64,000 nucleotides of DNA, from contig VXBP01003841.1 in NCBI GenBank assembly GCA_013400115.1, positions 1,171 through 65,170 of the forward strand, read 5' to 3'. This document shows, piece after piece, positions 48,701 through 59,105 of the stretch. This DNA comes from Rhinopomastus cyanomelas (lineage: Eukaryota; Chordata; Aves; Bucerotiformes; Rhinopomastidae). Position 1 is the stretch's first letter. Each line of letters opens with the position of its first letter. The notes under the pieces are model-generated. The model saw nothing but the letters and a program-made list of their open reading frames with translations, had not been told where the DNA came from and searched no databases. Position numbers and translations under genes: made by a program.

Positions 48701-50394
48701 AAATAAAAAACACAGGAGAATCATGCTTTCACATACTATAGTCAACATTTTTTACTAAAGATTTTTGTGTGGTATTACATATTTGTTATGGTGGATAGAG
48801 CTAATTGCTTTCTGCATCTTTGAACTGACTTAACCTTAACTGTATAGGAAAAGCCTGTTTCTCTTACCCTTGTACAGAGGCATTGGCAAGCCAGCCTGCT
48901 TCAGACAGCATCTTACTTTGTCTCCCCAAACTTGTATTTCACTGCTCTTTTCTTTCACTGTTGTAACTGTTTATCTCTAATTTCTACCATAGGACTGCGA
49001 CCCAAAGAACAAACAAGTTTATGTTATATTTTCTACAACTCTGCCTTTGCTACTAAGTAATATGTACTCTTATTTGTCTGCAACAAATAATTTGCAAAAG
49101 GATTGCAATTATAATGGTGTATTGGATTGTGGTACTCTCTGTAAATAACCTTGACAAGCAGCTAAGGACTATGGGGAAAACAGACTGAAATGTAACTAAG
49201 GAACAACATGCTGTTCTCCATAGGGAAGAAAGCATCATATCTTTGAAGCAAAAGCTGAAGTCTAAACCAACTCCTTCTGAACTCAGAATGCCAGGTCTTT
49301 TGAAATGGTCAATGATAAGTAATTCAATTTTTCTCTCTCCCATCACTAAGACATAGGTAATTATCATCTGAAGTCATCACATAGTTGTTCTGATACCAAA
49401 TAGGGTTTCTGCCCAAAAAATCTGCTTTGTTACTTATTCCAATAGGATTGCATTAAGCTTTTAAAAGACTTTGAGAACTCAAAACCACAGGTAAGTCCCA
49501 TGAGGTACATAGTTCATCTTGTGAATCCATCCCCTGTCCCATGGTCATCAGGGTGATTTGCAAAATGAAACAAGAAAAATACCCCTAAAACTTAATATGG
49601 GCCAAATAACAGCTGTTCTAAATTGTCATGGCTTTTTGTAGTGAAGGAAGTATGATGCTGATTTCCACCAGTGGAGATTCCAGGTCTGATATCTAATTTT
49701 CTTCCTTCAAATATGTCAATAAGAATTGTAATACTAACCAGCGTTAAAACATATTGTGTACTGTTCATTTTTTCTATGTATTTGTCCTCTCTGTATTGTA
49801 TACTGCATCAGAGTTATTTGTCATTTTTCTCCAGTTGTATTTTTCTCCTTCTGTTTCCTTTTTGCTTTTTCCCTTGAGATGTTATTTGAACTGTCAATGA
49901 AAAAGGTCCCATTTTTTTTTCACCAGCAGAAAACAGATTTATTTTAATCTCTCTTGACAGTGTGTTCCCCACCCACAGGCCACCATGGAAGTACCAGGTC
50001 CTGCTCTTCATGACAACTCCATTGCTGCTATTGTGGTGTGCCTGCATAATGAGGACAACTCCAGAGTGCTTAGCCTGTTGGGACTTCAGAAAATGAAGAT
50101 GTGAAATTTTATCTTCTCTAATTCTCCTGGTCTCTTTGCCATACAAGAGGATTACAAAGGGGCTTGAACTTGTCAACTGCTAGAACAGAATTCCTTAGTT
50201 TATGTTGGCATCTTGCAGGTTTCTTACGTTGTCCTCCCAATGTAAGAACTGGGAGCTAAATAATCAAGACACTACTGTGATGGGATGTACTAACCTGGCA
50301 GAGGTTAGTACCTCTGGAGTACTAGTTAGTACCTCTGGAGCTGCTAGCAGCTAGTGTAGTTTAGAAGTACTTTTTAGTTGCTTTAAACAGTTTT
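45751..50394. other. Upstream intergenic DNA
   Basis: GC-richer to about 46.7 kb, then AT-rich. No repeat was recognised. A 39-codon frame with a perfect Kozak start at 49985 is discussed as a finding. Short direct repeats of 'gttagtacctctggag' lie at about 50304-50339. Confidence 0.4.
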
Positions 50395-50431
50395 CATAGA
50401 ATCATAGAATCATAGAATCATTATGGATTGG
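50395..50431 (-). mobile_element. CR1 3' terminus cut off by a single N
   Basis: Three octamers (catagaatcatagaatcata) and 'ttatggattgg' are followed by N at 50432 and then unrelated sequence. The rest of the element is probably missing from the assembly. Confidence 0.85.
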
Positions 50432-50432
50432 N
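50432..50432. other. Single-N assembly join at a CR1 terminus
   Basis: The CR1 match ends exactly at this N. Confidence 0.8.
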
Positions 50433-50990
50433 GTATGAGGATTAAGCTATTCAGCCCCTCTCACCCCATACCCCTTTGTGTGACTGCCAAGTCCAAACTG
50501 ATTGTCTCAGAGAATCTGCATCAAGAATTTGGAGCTTAACTCAGAAACCTACTGGATCAGATGGTGTATGTACAATTTGTAGAGATGTCACATCCTTCAC
50601 CCTGTGGGAAACTATTCTGGGACAGATATAGTACACTGCAACAATGAAGCTTAAGGGCTCACAAGTTCATTGATCACCCAAGCCAAATCTCCATCTGCCA
50701 AAACCAGGTGTCATCTGGTCAAAAAAACAAGAAGCTTTTGCCAGCTATTGCATTTTGAATATCTAGTAATGGTGAAGCATGAAAAGGGCACCTTTGGGAA
50801 CCAGACGTGAGTCTGAGGTCAGTTCTTTCACTTCAGCAAAATTTAAATGTAACTGAAAGTTCAAGCACTACAGATCATGTGATAATTGTGAATTAAAAGG
50901 AACTGTGAATTTTAAGGACCAAAAAAGTGGAATTGTGATTTGATGACAGTGATGTGGGTCAGAAACCTGCACCTCACTTTGAAGATTTCA
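50433..50990. other. Unique DNA between two CR1 copies
   Basis: No feature recognised. Confidence 0.4.
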
Positions 50991-51448
50991 CACAGTATTT
51001 CACAGTATTATCAAGGTTGGAAGAGACCTCATAGATCATCAGGTCCAACCTGTCACCACAGAGCTCAAGGCTAGACCATGGCACCAAGTGCCACGTCCAA
51101 TCCTGCCTTGAACAGCTCCAGAGTTGGCGACTCCACCACCTCCCTGGGCAGGCCATTCCAGTAGCCAATGACTCTCTTAGTGAAGAACTTTCTCCTCACC
51201 TCAAGCCTAAATTTCCCCTGGCGCAGCTTGAGGCTGTGTCCTCTTGTTCTGGTGCTGGCTGCCTGAGAGAAGAGAGCAACCTCCTCCTGGCCACAACCAC
51301 CCCTCAGGTAGTTGGAGACAGCAATAAGGTCTCCCCTGAGCCTCCTCTTCTCAAGGCTAAACAATCCCAGCTCCCTCAGCCTCTCCTCATAGGGCTTGTG
51401 CTCAAGGCCTCTCACCAGCCTCGTTGCCCTTCTCTGGACACGCTCAAG
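50991..51448 (-). mobile_element. CR1 LINE of the ATACTGTG subfamily, left of an assembly gap
   Basis: It starts cacagtatttcacagtatta and 'caaggttggaagagacctca'. The minus-strand frame 51415-51071 is open (LRELGLFSLEKRRLRGDLIA, FFTKRVIGYWNGLPREVVES). It is nearly identical to the 56.2-kb copy. Confidence 0.95.
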
Positions 51449-51818
51449 NNNNNNNNNNNNNNNNNNNNNNNNNNNNNNNNNNNNNNNNNNNNNNNNNNNN
51501 NNNNNNNNNNNNNNNNNNNNNNNNNNNNNNNNNNNNNNNNNNNNNNNNNNNNNNNNNNNNNNNNNNNNNNNNNNNNNNNNNNNNNNNNNNNNNNNNNNNN
51601 NNNNNNNNNNNNNNNNNNNNNNNNNNNNNNNNNNNNNNNNNNNNNNNNNNNNNNNNNNNNNNNNNNNNNNNNNNNNNNNNNNNNNNNNNNNNNNNNNNNN
51701 NNNNNNNNNNNNNNNNNNNNNNNNNNNNNNNNNNNNNNNNNNNNNNNNNNNNNNNNNNNNNNNNNNNNNNNNNNNNNNNNNNNNNNNNNNNNNNNNNNNN
51801 NNNNNNNNNNNNNNNNNN
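51449..51818. other. Assembly gap, 370 N
   Basis: The gap lies inside one CR1; ORF2 continues in the same orientation on the far side. Confidence 0.98.
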
Positions 51819-52008
51819 AGGTCAGGCTGACAGGCCTGTAGTTCCCAGGATCCTCCAGCCGACCCTTCTTGTGGATGGGGATCACGTTGGCCAGTTTCCA
51901 GTCACCTGGGACCTCTCCGGTGAGCCAGGACTGATGGAAAATGATGGAGAGTGGCTCGGCCAGTTCATCTGCCAGCTCTCTCAGCACTCTAGGATGGAGA
52001 TACCTCAT
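51819..52008 (-). mobile_element. CR1 reverse transcriptase N-terminal part, right of the gap
   Basis: The minus-strand frame from 52008 reads LHPRVLRELADELAEPLSII, then GEVPGDWKLANVIPIHKKGR and LEDPGNYRPVSLT. This is the start of the CR1 RT domain, open to the gap. Confidence 0.93.
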
Positions 52009-53189
52009 TTAAGGAAAGCAGGGAAATTTGTAGCTTCAGTACCTGTCAAGTTTAAACCCTCTGACTTAACATGTTTTTTTCCAAGCATTGGTTGTAACAT
52101 GAAAGCGGAAATAATACTGAAAGAGAAAAAGGAAGGCACAATGGATAGAGAAAAATAGGACACATTTAGGAGAAGAATTATACTTGGTATAGTGTCATTA
52201 GGTGAAACTTCATTGTAGCATGTAAGAAAGTTAGGAGTACAGTCAGCAGATCCAAAGATAACGTAGGTCAGAGCAATGCTAACTGCAAGTGAAATACCTT
52301 TGAAGAATTTCTGACCATATGGAGTAATTAAAGACTGCAGGGTTTTTTTCTTTGCTATAGCAGGTGCCCAACTGACATATATACAGTAGAGGAAGTCTCC
52401 CATGTGTTATTTTTGTTCGTCTTTTACACAGAAATCCAAAGTTGTTGTCAGTGTCTGCTCATTCTTAACCATCTGTTCTAAAATTGCATAAAATTAGAAC
52501 AGTCCATGTCACTGGACTGCTGGAGGGCTTTTCAGTGCCTTATTGACTTAAAGGAAATAGTAAAACATGTCTTACAGTTGAATATTAAGCAATCTTGACC
52601 CATTGTTCTTCATCTTGCCAGATGTTCTCTCAGGCAGCTGCTATTTTAGGTTCAGTATCCTTGACTGGACATATCCTTCAGTTTGCTCTATTTGCTTCTT
52701 TTTCTTTTTTTTTTTTTCAGTTCATGTCATCCTCCCGCATGTAACACTAACCAGGGACAAACAAGAAGGAAAGAATATCAGCAAAAATAGCATCATAAAA
52801 AAGCAAGCAAATTTAATAGCCTTCTTCGTTCCAGAATTCTTTATACAGGTGACTGTCCAGATGAAATGGAAGTTTACTTGCCACACTTAATTTCCCTGGG
52901 GTGGAAGTGATCTACTCATCCCTCATTTTCTCTCTTCTCCTACTTCAGCTGCTTGCAGTCCGATAAATCAATTGCAGAATATTGCATTTCCTTCCTTTCA
53001 CTCCATATATATCCTACATTTTTCTTCATGGTCAGAATAATGGCTCTATAGCAAGTAATGACAAAATGGACATGGCCACATACAGACTAATTTCTGCTTC
53101 ATTCTGACTGCAGGGTGGCTTACAGTAAACAAGCTAGGGATAGTTTTGTGTTTTGTAAATTTGTTGCAGTGGAATTGTTTAATTTCTAA
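52009..53189. other. Upstream intergenic DNA
   Basis: AT-rich, with a T-run at about 52686-52718. A minus-strand frame of 132 codons (52005-52403) begins inside the CR1 edge and has no recognisable domain. Confidence 0.4.
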
Positions 53190-53261
53190 CATAGAATCAT
53201 AGAATCACAGAATCATTACAGATTGGAAGGGACCTCGGAAGATCATCTAGTCCAATACCCC
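53190..53261 (-). mobile_element. 72-bp young CR1 3' tail
   Basis: catagaatcatagaatcaca, 'gattggaagggacctcggaa' and 'gatcatctagtccaatacc', then unrelated sequence. Confidence 0.92.
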
Positions 53262-54924
53262 GACGTGCTTTCTTTATTCCATCAACTATGCCATCAACAA
53301 CAAACAAGGCAATTTCATCGTAATTTTAGAGACTCATGTCACAGAATTGCTGGAGCGCACTCTGCGCTGTTGTTTATCTCCAAGTTAGATCCAAACTAGA
53401 TTTCCAATGTAAGTTGTCAGAACACAGAAAGTATTTCATGTATTGTAAACTTAATGATATACTGAACAAATATGATATTAGATAAGTGCATGAGAACTTA
53501 AGGTGAGGTTGTGTTTGACTTGAGAAACATTGCTATTTTTAAGATTTCAAGGAAGAACTCATTATGCAAAATACGATAAAGTTTCTTTGCATTCCTTTCA
53601 TCTGTATCTGCTGAATTTTTGTTTGGTCTTTCTGAACATTTTCATGCTCCGAGGTAATGGAAGACTTTTTTCCTTTTTTTTAAAATGAAACATAGTGATA
53701 TAGCTCCATCCTGAGTACTGTATGGACCAGTGTAACTTCTGAAGGACTGCTACTATCAATTTTATGTTGTTTATTGTTGTTCACTTTCTTGTTTTGACAC
53801 AGCTGTTCAGAGTAAACCACACTGCATTAAATGCATGCTGAAGAGAAATACCTCAGCTATGTTAGGGCAATCCTTTTCAGCGTGCTTCTCTTTTTTTCTC
53901 TTTAAAGGTGTAGAGTGTGCAAAGCAGATGGTCAAAGTGTTGCAAACTCCCATGCATATCATGACTCTGGCTCGACTGAAAATAATAAGAATGTTTCCAC
54001 TAGCTTCACTGGCACTATAATTTTACTTGAAAAATACCAAATTTTCATATGGAAAAGTTAAGTTTTTGTTTTCTTTTTCCATATCCTGTGAGGCATACCC
54101 AGAAGGTTCATATCCTTTTGAGAGATTCAGAGGGTCTAACAACTGCTAAAATAGTAAACCTTTTATTTGATGTAATTTTATACATCTGAAATTAAACTTC
54201 TATCACTGTTTAAAATAACAAGATGCATTCAGGTTTACGGGAACAGTGTTAGGCTACAGATTAGTCTTCAAGTATCAGATTCCTCAGTTTTGCTAGACAA
54301 ACCATTTTAAAAGCAAGGCTTCATTTTGTGGTAAAGTAAACCCAGGCTTTCATTTCTTTTTATAGATTTAGGGCAGACATTATATGATAAAAGTACTAGA
54401 AGGAACACAACGTGCTTATAATTTGCCTTTTCTGCCATTATACTGTGATGTAATTACCAGAACTGAAGGCAGCTTTCTGCCTCTCAACTGACAGAAGCTG
54501 AAAACCAAGGATTGCTGAAAACTGAATAAAATACTATATATGAAGAAAAAAAAAAAGTAAATTAACTTTTGCTACCTTCATGAAGATAAGCATCTGTTTC
54601 TGAAGACATTTGCTCATTTTTGAGTGAAGTACTCACCAATTTATTTATGTGATTCATCCTCTCTTCTGGCCAGAGGCTTGGGCAAATAGGCTATCTTCCC
54701 ATTCCTGTGTAGGTTAGCCACATGGCTGCTTCACTGAAACCTCATTCTTTCTACTGCTGGTTCTCTTTAAAATAGATACATCTCTGTCTGAGTGCATGTC
54801 CAATGGCACCAATTTCATGGGAAAACCTGGGATGGAATAGTTTCAGTTCCTTGAAGTTAAAAAACCCCAAGTAAATGGTGAATTAGGACTACATTTCTGA
54901 GTGTGACTCTGAAAGCGTGGCTGT
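53262..54924. other. Upstream intergenic DNA
   Basis: AT-rich. A terminal-exon-like frame at 53908-54020 is described as a finding. No repeat was recognised. Confidence 0.4.
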
Positions 54925-55280
54925 ATGAAAGACTGCAAGGAGCTAGGACTATTAGTCTGAAGAAAAGGAGACCTTATTCCTGTCTAGAACTGCCTTAAAG
55001 GAGCTTGTACAGAAGTGGGTATTGGTGTCACAAGTAATGAGTGATAGGACAAGAGGAAATGGCCTCAATGCCAGGGGAAGTTTAGGTTAGAATTAGGAAA
55101 GGCTGTATTGACAGGATGATCAGGTCGTTAAATTGTCACTCCTAGATGTGTTTAGAAGTCATGTAGATATGGAGGTTAGGGATGTAGTTTAGCTCTGGGC
55201 TTGGTGGAGTTAGGATAATGGTTGGACCCAATGATCTTAAAGGTCTTTTCCATCCAAAATGATTCTAGGATTCTGTGAGT
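54925..55280 (+). mobile_element. Old plus-strand CR1, 3' part
   Basis: 'agtctgaagaaaaggagacc' (decayed SLEKRRL region), 'gagtgataggacaagaggaa', 'ggttggacccaatgatctta' and 'aggtcttttccatccaaaat' follow CR1 order to a degraded octamer tail. Confidence 0.85.
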
Positions 55281-56168
55281 TGCTCTTTTTGCTCTGGATA
55301 GGTGAAGCTGTATGGTGCTTTATCATGGCAGTACACCTAGGATATATTTGCCCTTCAGCAAAATTCTCAACAGGCTACTGAATCAGTGTTTGACTACTGC
55401 TCCTAAAATCACTTCCAGACTGGGACAGGCACATAAATAGCTACCTTGGGGCACAGGCAGTGGGGTTACACTGCATGACAAAACATGCTTCTAAGCTTCA
55501 TTTCTAGTATGTATTATGAACATCTCTATTTCTAGCTGCTACCTTAGGATATCACGTCATGATGCTTTAATCTTACAGTAAACACTAATTAAAACAGAAC
55601 ATGCAATTTTATCATGATGAAGAAGATGGTGGAAAAGCATTATAGCACCTGATCCAGCTGGTATCCACCTCCTTCCCAAATAGCAATCCTGAAATAATAG
55701 ATGTGATTATTTAGGACTGATATTAGTAATTACAATAAAACTTTTGAATGCTTTCCTGACAGAGTATTGCATTTTAAACGTAGTTTTCTGACATTGCGAT
55801 GTTACTTAAACTTAGGGATTCCACTTCCGAGTACATCATGTTGAAATTAAGCTGGTCAATATATGCAAAGCAAAAATAATTGTCTCGTTTCTTTCAAGAA
55901 GGCTCATTGGCCAGCCCAAATCACTTTTTTCTTATACATGGCTTGATTAAGAATCAATGCCATTGTGCAACAATGGAAGTCTTAGGAACAAGTACAAATT
56001 GCTTTTCTTGCAGCAAGTCTTCATGGGTTGTATACGAAACTTTACCTAAAGTAAGTCCAAGTGGTTTTTCGCTTCATAATGGCTGATACGTGTGCAACAG
56101 AAAATTTTACTATTTTGAAAATACTGACTTCAACAGGTCTTACAACTCCTGATAACAATGAAATCAAT
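55281..56168. other. Upstream intergenic DNA
   Basis: AT-rich, nothing recognised. Confidence 0.4.
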
Positions 56169-56892
56169 CACAGTATCACAGTATCACAGTATCACAGTAT
56201 TACCAAGGTTGGAAGAGACCTCATAGATCATCAAGTCCAACCTGTCACCACAGAGCTCAAGGCCAGACCATGGCACCAAGTGCCACATCCAATCCTGCCT
56301 TGAACAGCTCCAGAGTTGGCGACTCCACCACCTCCCTGGGCAGGCCATTCCAGTAGCCAATGACTCTCTCGGTGAAGAACTTTCTCCTCACCTCAAGCCT
56401 AAATTTCCCCTGGCGCAGCTTGAGGCTGTGTCCTCTTGTTCTGGTGCTGGCTGCCTGAGAGAAGAGAGCAACCTCCTCCTGGCCACAACCACCCCTCAGG
56501 TAGTTGTAGACAGCAATAAGGTCTCCCCTGAGCCTCCTCTTCTCAAGGCTAAACAATCCCAGCTCCCTCAGCCTCTCCTCATAGGGCTTGTGCTCAAGGC
56601 CCCTCACCAGCCTCGTTGCCCTTCTCTGGACACGCTCAAGCACCTCAATGTCCTTCCTAAACTGAGGGGCCCAGAAGTGGACACAGTACTCAAGGTGCGG
56701 CCTAAGCAGTGCAGAGTACAGGGGCAGAATGACCTCCCTGCTCCTGCTGGCCACACCATTCCTGATGCAGGCCAGGATGCCATTGGCCCTCTTGGCCACC
56801 TGGGCACACTGCTGGCTCATGTTCAGGCGGGTATCGATCAGCACCCCCAGATCCCTTTCTGTTTGGCTGCTCTCCAGCCACTCCCACCCCTA
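56169..56892 (-). mobile_element. CR1 LINE of the ATACTGTG subfamily, 3' 720 bp
   Basis: Four CACAGTAT-type octamers lead into 'ccaaggttggaagagacctc'. The element continues to 'ggctgctctccagccactcc', where it is 5'-truncated. Confidence 0.95.
56257..56844 (-). pseudogene. CR1 ORF2 C-terminal fragment, frame intact
   Basis: An open minus-strand frame of 195 codons covering the region after the RT catalytic core. It includes MSQQCAQVAKRANGILACIR, LYSALLRPHLEYCVHFWAPQ, VLERVQRRATRLVRG and YWNGLPREVVESPTLELFKA. No catalytic motif is present because of 5' truncation, and the Met is an internal residue of ORF2. It is inert, but uncorrupted and therefore young. Confidence 0.9.
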
Positions 56893-58682
56893 ATTGATTT
56901 GTGTAAGATGGAATTCCTGGTTTTACTCTTCAAGCCCTGTTTTAAGGGTTTGGGTTATAGATGATGGGTACATTTCCGTCTCACAAATGTAAAGACAAAA
57001 CCCTCTCTACCCTCTAATGCTGATGTCTGCTAAAGTCTTTTCATATGGCATAGAAAAAACAATCTGTTTCTTGACTTTTCTGATGCTTGCAAAGATGGCA
57101 AGGCTTTCTACCCAGACAGTACTTGTACAGTATTGTAGTGGCTACAAGCTAATCAAAACTTTTCTAAAGTTATCTTGTTGACCTCTTTCTGCAGACACCA
57201 GTGTGCTATAAAGTGAGCAACCCTTGCCAGTGAAAATCTCATATCAAAAACAACTGACCAGAGTCAGCTTGGATTAGACAGAGCCAAGATGCTTTGGTAC
57301 CATGGATTCTGAAAATAAGGAAACGCTCAGATCCAGACTGCTTCCAGAAATAACATGCCTTTTTTTTTTTTAAAATTCCTGGGCAATAGGGACATGAGGA
57401 GAGGACTTGTCCTCCTGCTTTGCCTGCTTTTGTACAGTCTACATTCAATATATAAGAAGGAATGAAAGATTCAGCATTTCAGAAGCTTACCAAATAAATT
57501 ACTAGTGCCATGTCTACTTGTATTTGTAGGTCAGTTCTTAACACTGTTGTAAACCACATACTCCAGGGCTTTGTAAGCATTTAAAAGGATATTTTAATCT
57601 GTTTGGGTAAAAGAAGCTGCCCCTGACAGCAATAAAAGAAATGTGGATTAAGTCCCTTAGTTCTTACTATAAAATAAACCACTCACCCAGCACACAAGCT
57701 CATTAGACTCACATACCATCCTTACTAAGCTATTTCTTGTGACAGTTTCAGCTACCTTATGGAAAAAATTGGTGACATATTATATCACAGCGCCACACTG
57801 ATAGCACTCTTATTGTATCATGTCTGGAGAGTCTGATGATAATATCAGAGGCAATGTCTCATAAAAGGCACTTATAAAAGGCTCCACAGATGTGTCACAT
57901 CCAGATGTGTCAAAAGCTGCAGGCAGGACATGGCATCAATAGCAGGGGCTTTGATTCCTGCAGATACGATGAATCCTTTTGGATTTTGGACGTTGTACAA
58001 GGACAATATGATTTGTTTTTGCTTTACTGTAAGTGCCAAGTTCAAAAGGAAAACCTGTATCAATTAAGGCAAATTAAATCTAATTTTCAAAACTATATCT
58101 TTCATTCACCTCGGTCTGGCTAGGTATTTCAGTATATACATTCTATAAAATTACACCCTATCTGAGATACTTTTAATGGCAGTCATAATACTTACATGTG
58201 AAATATCTACAGTGCCTGGTTTATGAGGGTGAGTTAAAGCAGCTTCCACTTAGTTTTTGTGTTACTTAATACTATATTGAGTTGTTATTTGCCATGTTTT
58301 AGTGCCTCTGACCCACCACAAGCCAGAAATACCACTGTGCAGCCAACACAGGGACATATCCATTGGCCAAGGCAGAAAGTATGTGGGTGGGAAAATGGAG
58401 GTACCTCATATGGGAAGCATGCACCAATAACAACAAATTCCTGCAGGTACACTCAGACCTTCCTTTGGCATGAGTTCTATTCCCTCCTAAAACCTAGTAT
58501 GGGAGGCCACAAAGAAGACTTGCCCTGTGCTTGTCTGGCTCTGTCAAATTCTGCATTCACTGGCAGAGAGGGAAGGGTAGACGTTTTTCATGCCCATCAG
58601 CTTGATGAGGGCTCAGAGTACTGAGTGCATTCATGTCTGACACAGACTGGCTTGCTCCCTCCTGGGTCAGAGCTTTGTGTAT
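56893..58682. other. Upstream intergenic DNA
   Basis: AT-rich, with a T-run at 57359-57371. No exon or repeat recognised. Confidence 0.4.
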
Positions 58683-59105
58683 TGCTCTTGTGGCTTAAGC
58701 CCAAGCAGCAAATAAGCACCACATGGCGTCTTGCTCACTCCTTCCATCCTGGTTGAATGGGGAGGAGAATTGGGAGAAAAAAGGTAAAATGTCATGGGTT
58801 GAGATGAGGACAGTTTAACTGATGAACACAAAAAGAAATTAAACAACAATAATAACAATAATACTAATGGAATAATATATAAACTAAGTCATACACAGCA
58901 CAACAGCTCAGTATCTAGAACTGTCTGTCCAGCTGCTCCCAAGTGCACCAACCAGCTCTACCCATACATAAAGTAGGCATGAGGTCAGTATGGAATTCAA
59001 TATCCCATTGGCTAGTTAGAGTCTGTCCTGACTGTGATTCCTCAGAGATTCTTGTGAAAACTACTTCTATTCTAGCTGCATCCAGGACAGTTGCCCAGAT
59101 CTGTG
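58683..59105. mobile_element. Remnant of an avian endogenous retrovirus LTR
   Basis: Several blocks in the right order match an LTR family that is common in bird genomes: 'aataagcaccacatgg', 'atgggttgagatgaggacag', 'tacataaagtaggcatgagg', 'tatggaattcaatatcccat' and 'gagtctgtcctgactgtgat'. The far end is lost or too diverged. No gag, pol or env sequence lies beside it, so it looks like a decayed solo LTR. Recognition is from memory; orientation is left open. Confidence 0.65.

Noticed and set aside
51236..52158. Plus-strand frames across the 370-N gap
   Set aside because: Artefacts of the gap and of the antisense of CR1 ORF2.
52005..52403. 132-codon minus-strand frame beside the CR1
   Set aside because: Hydrophobic but with no recognisable family, splice context or start context. 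It is AT-rich and begins next to the CR1 edge. Chance is the better explanation.
56428..56964. 178-codon plus-strand frame
   Set aside because: It is the antisense shadow of the CR1 ORF2 C-terminus on the minus strand.
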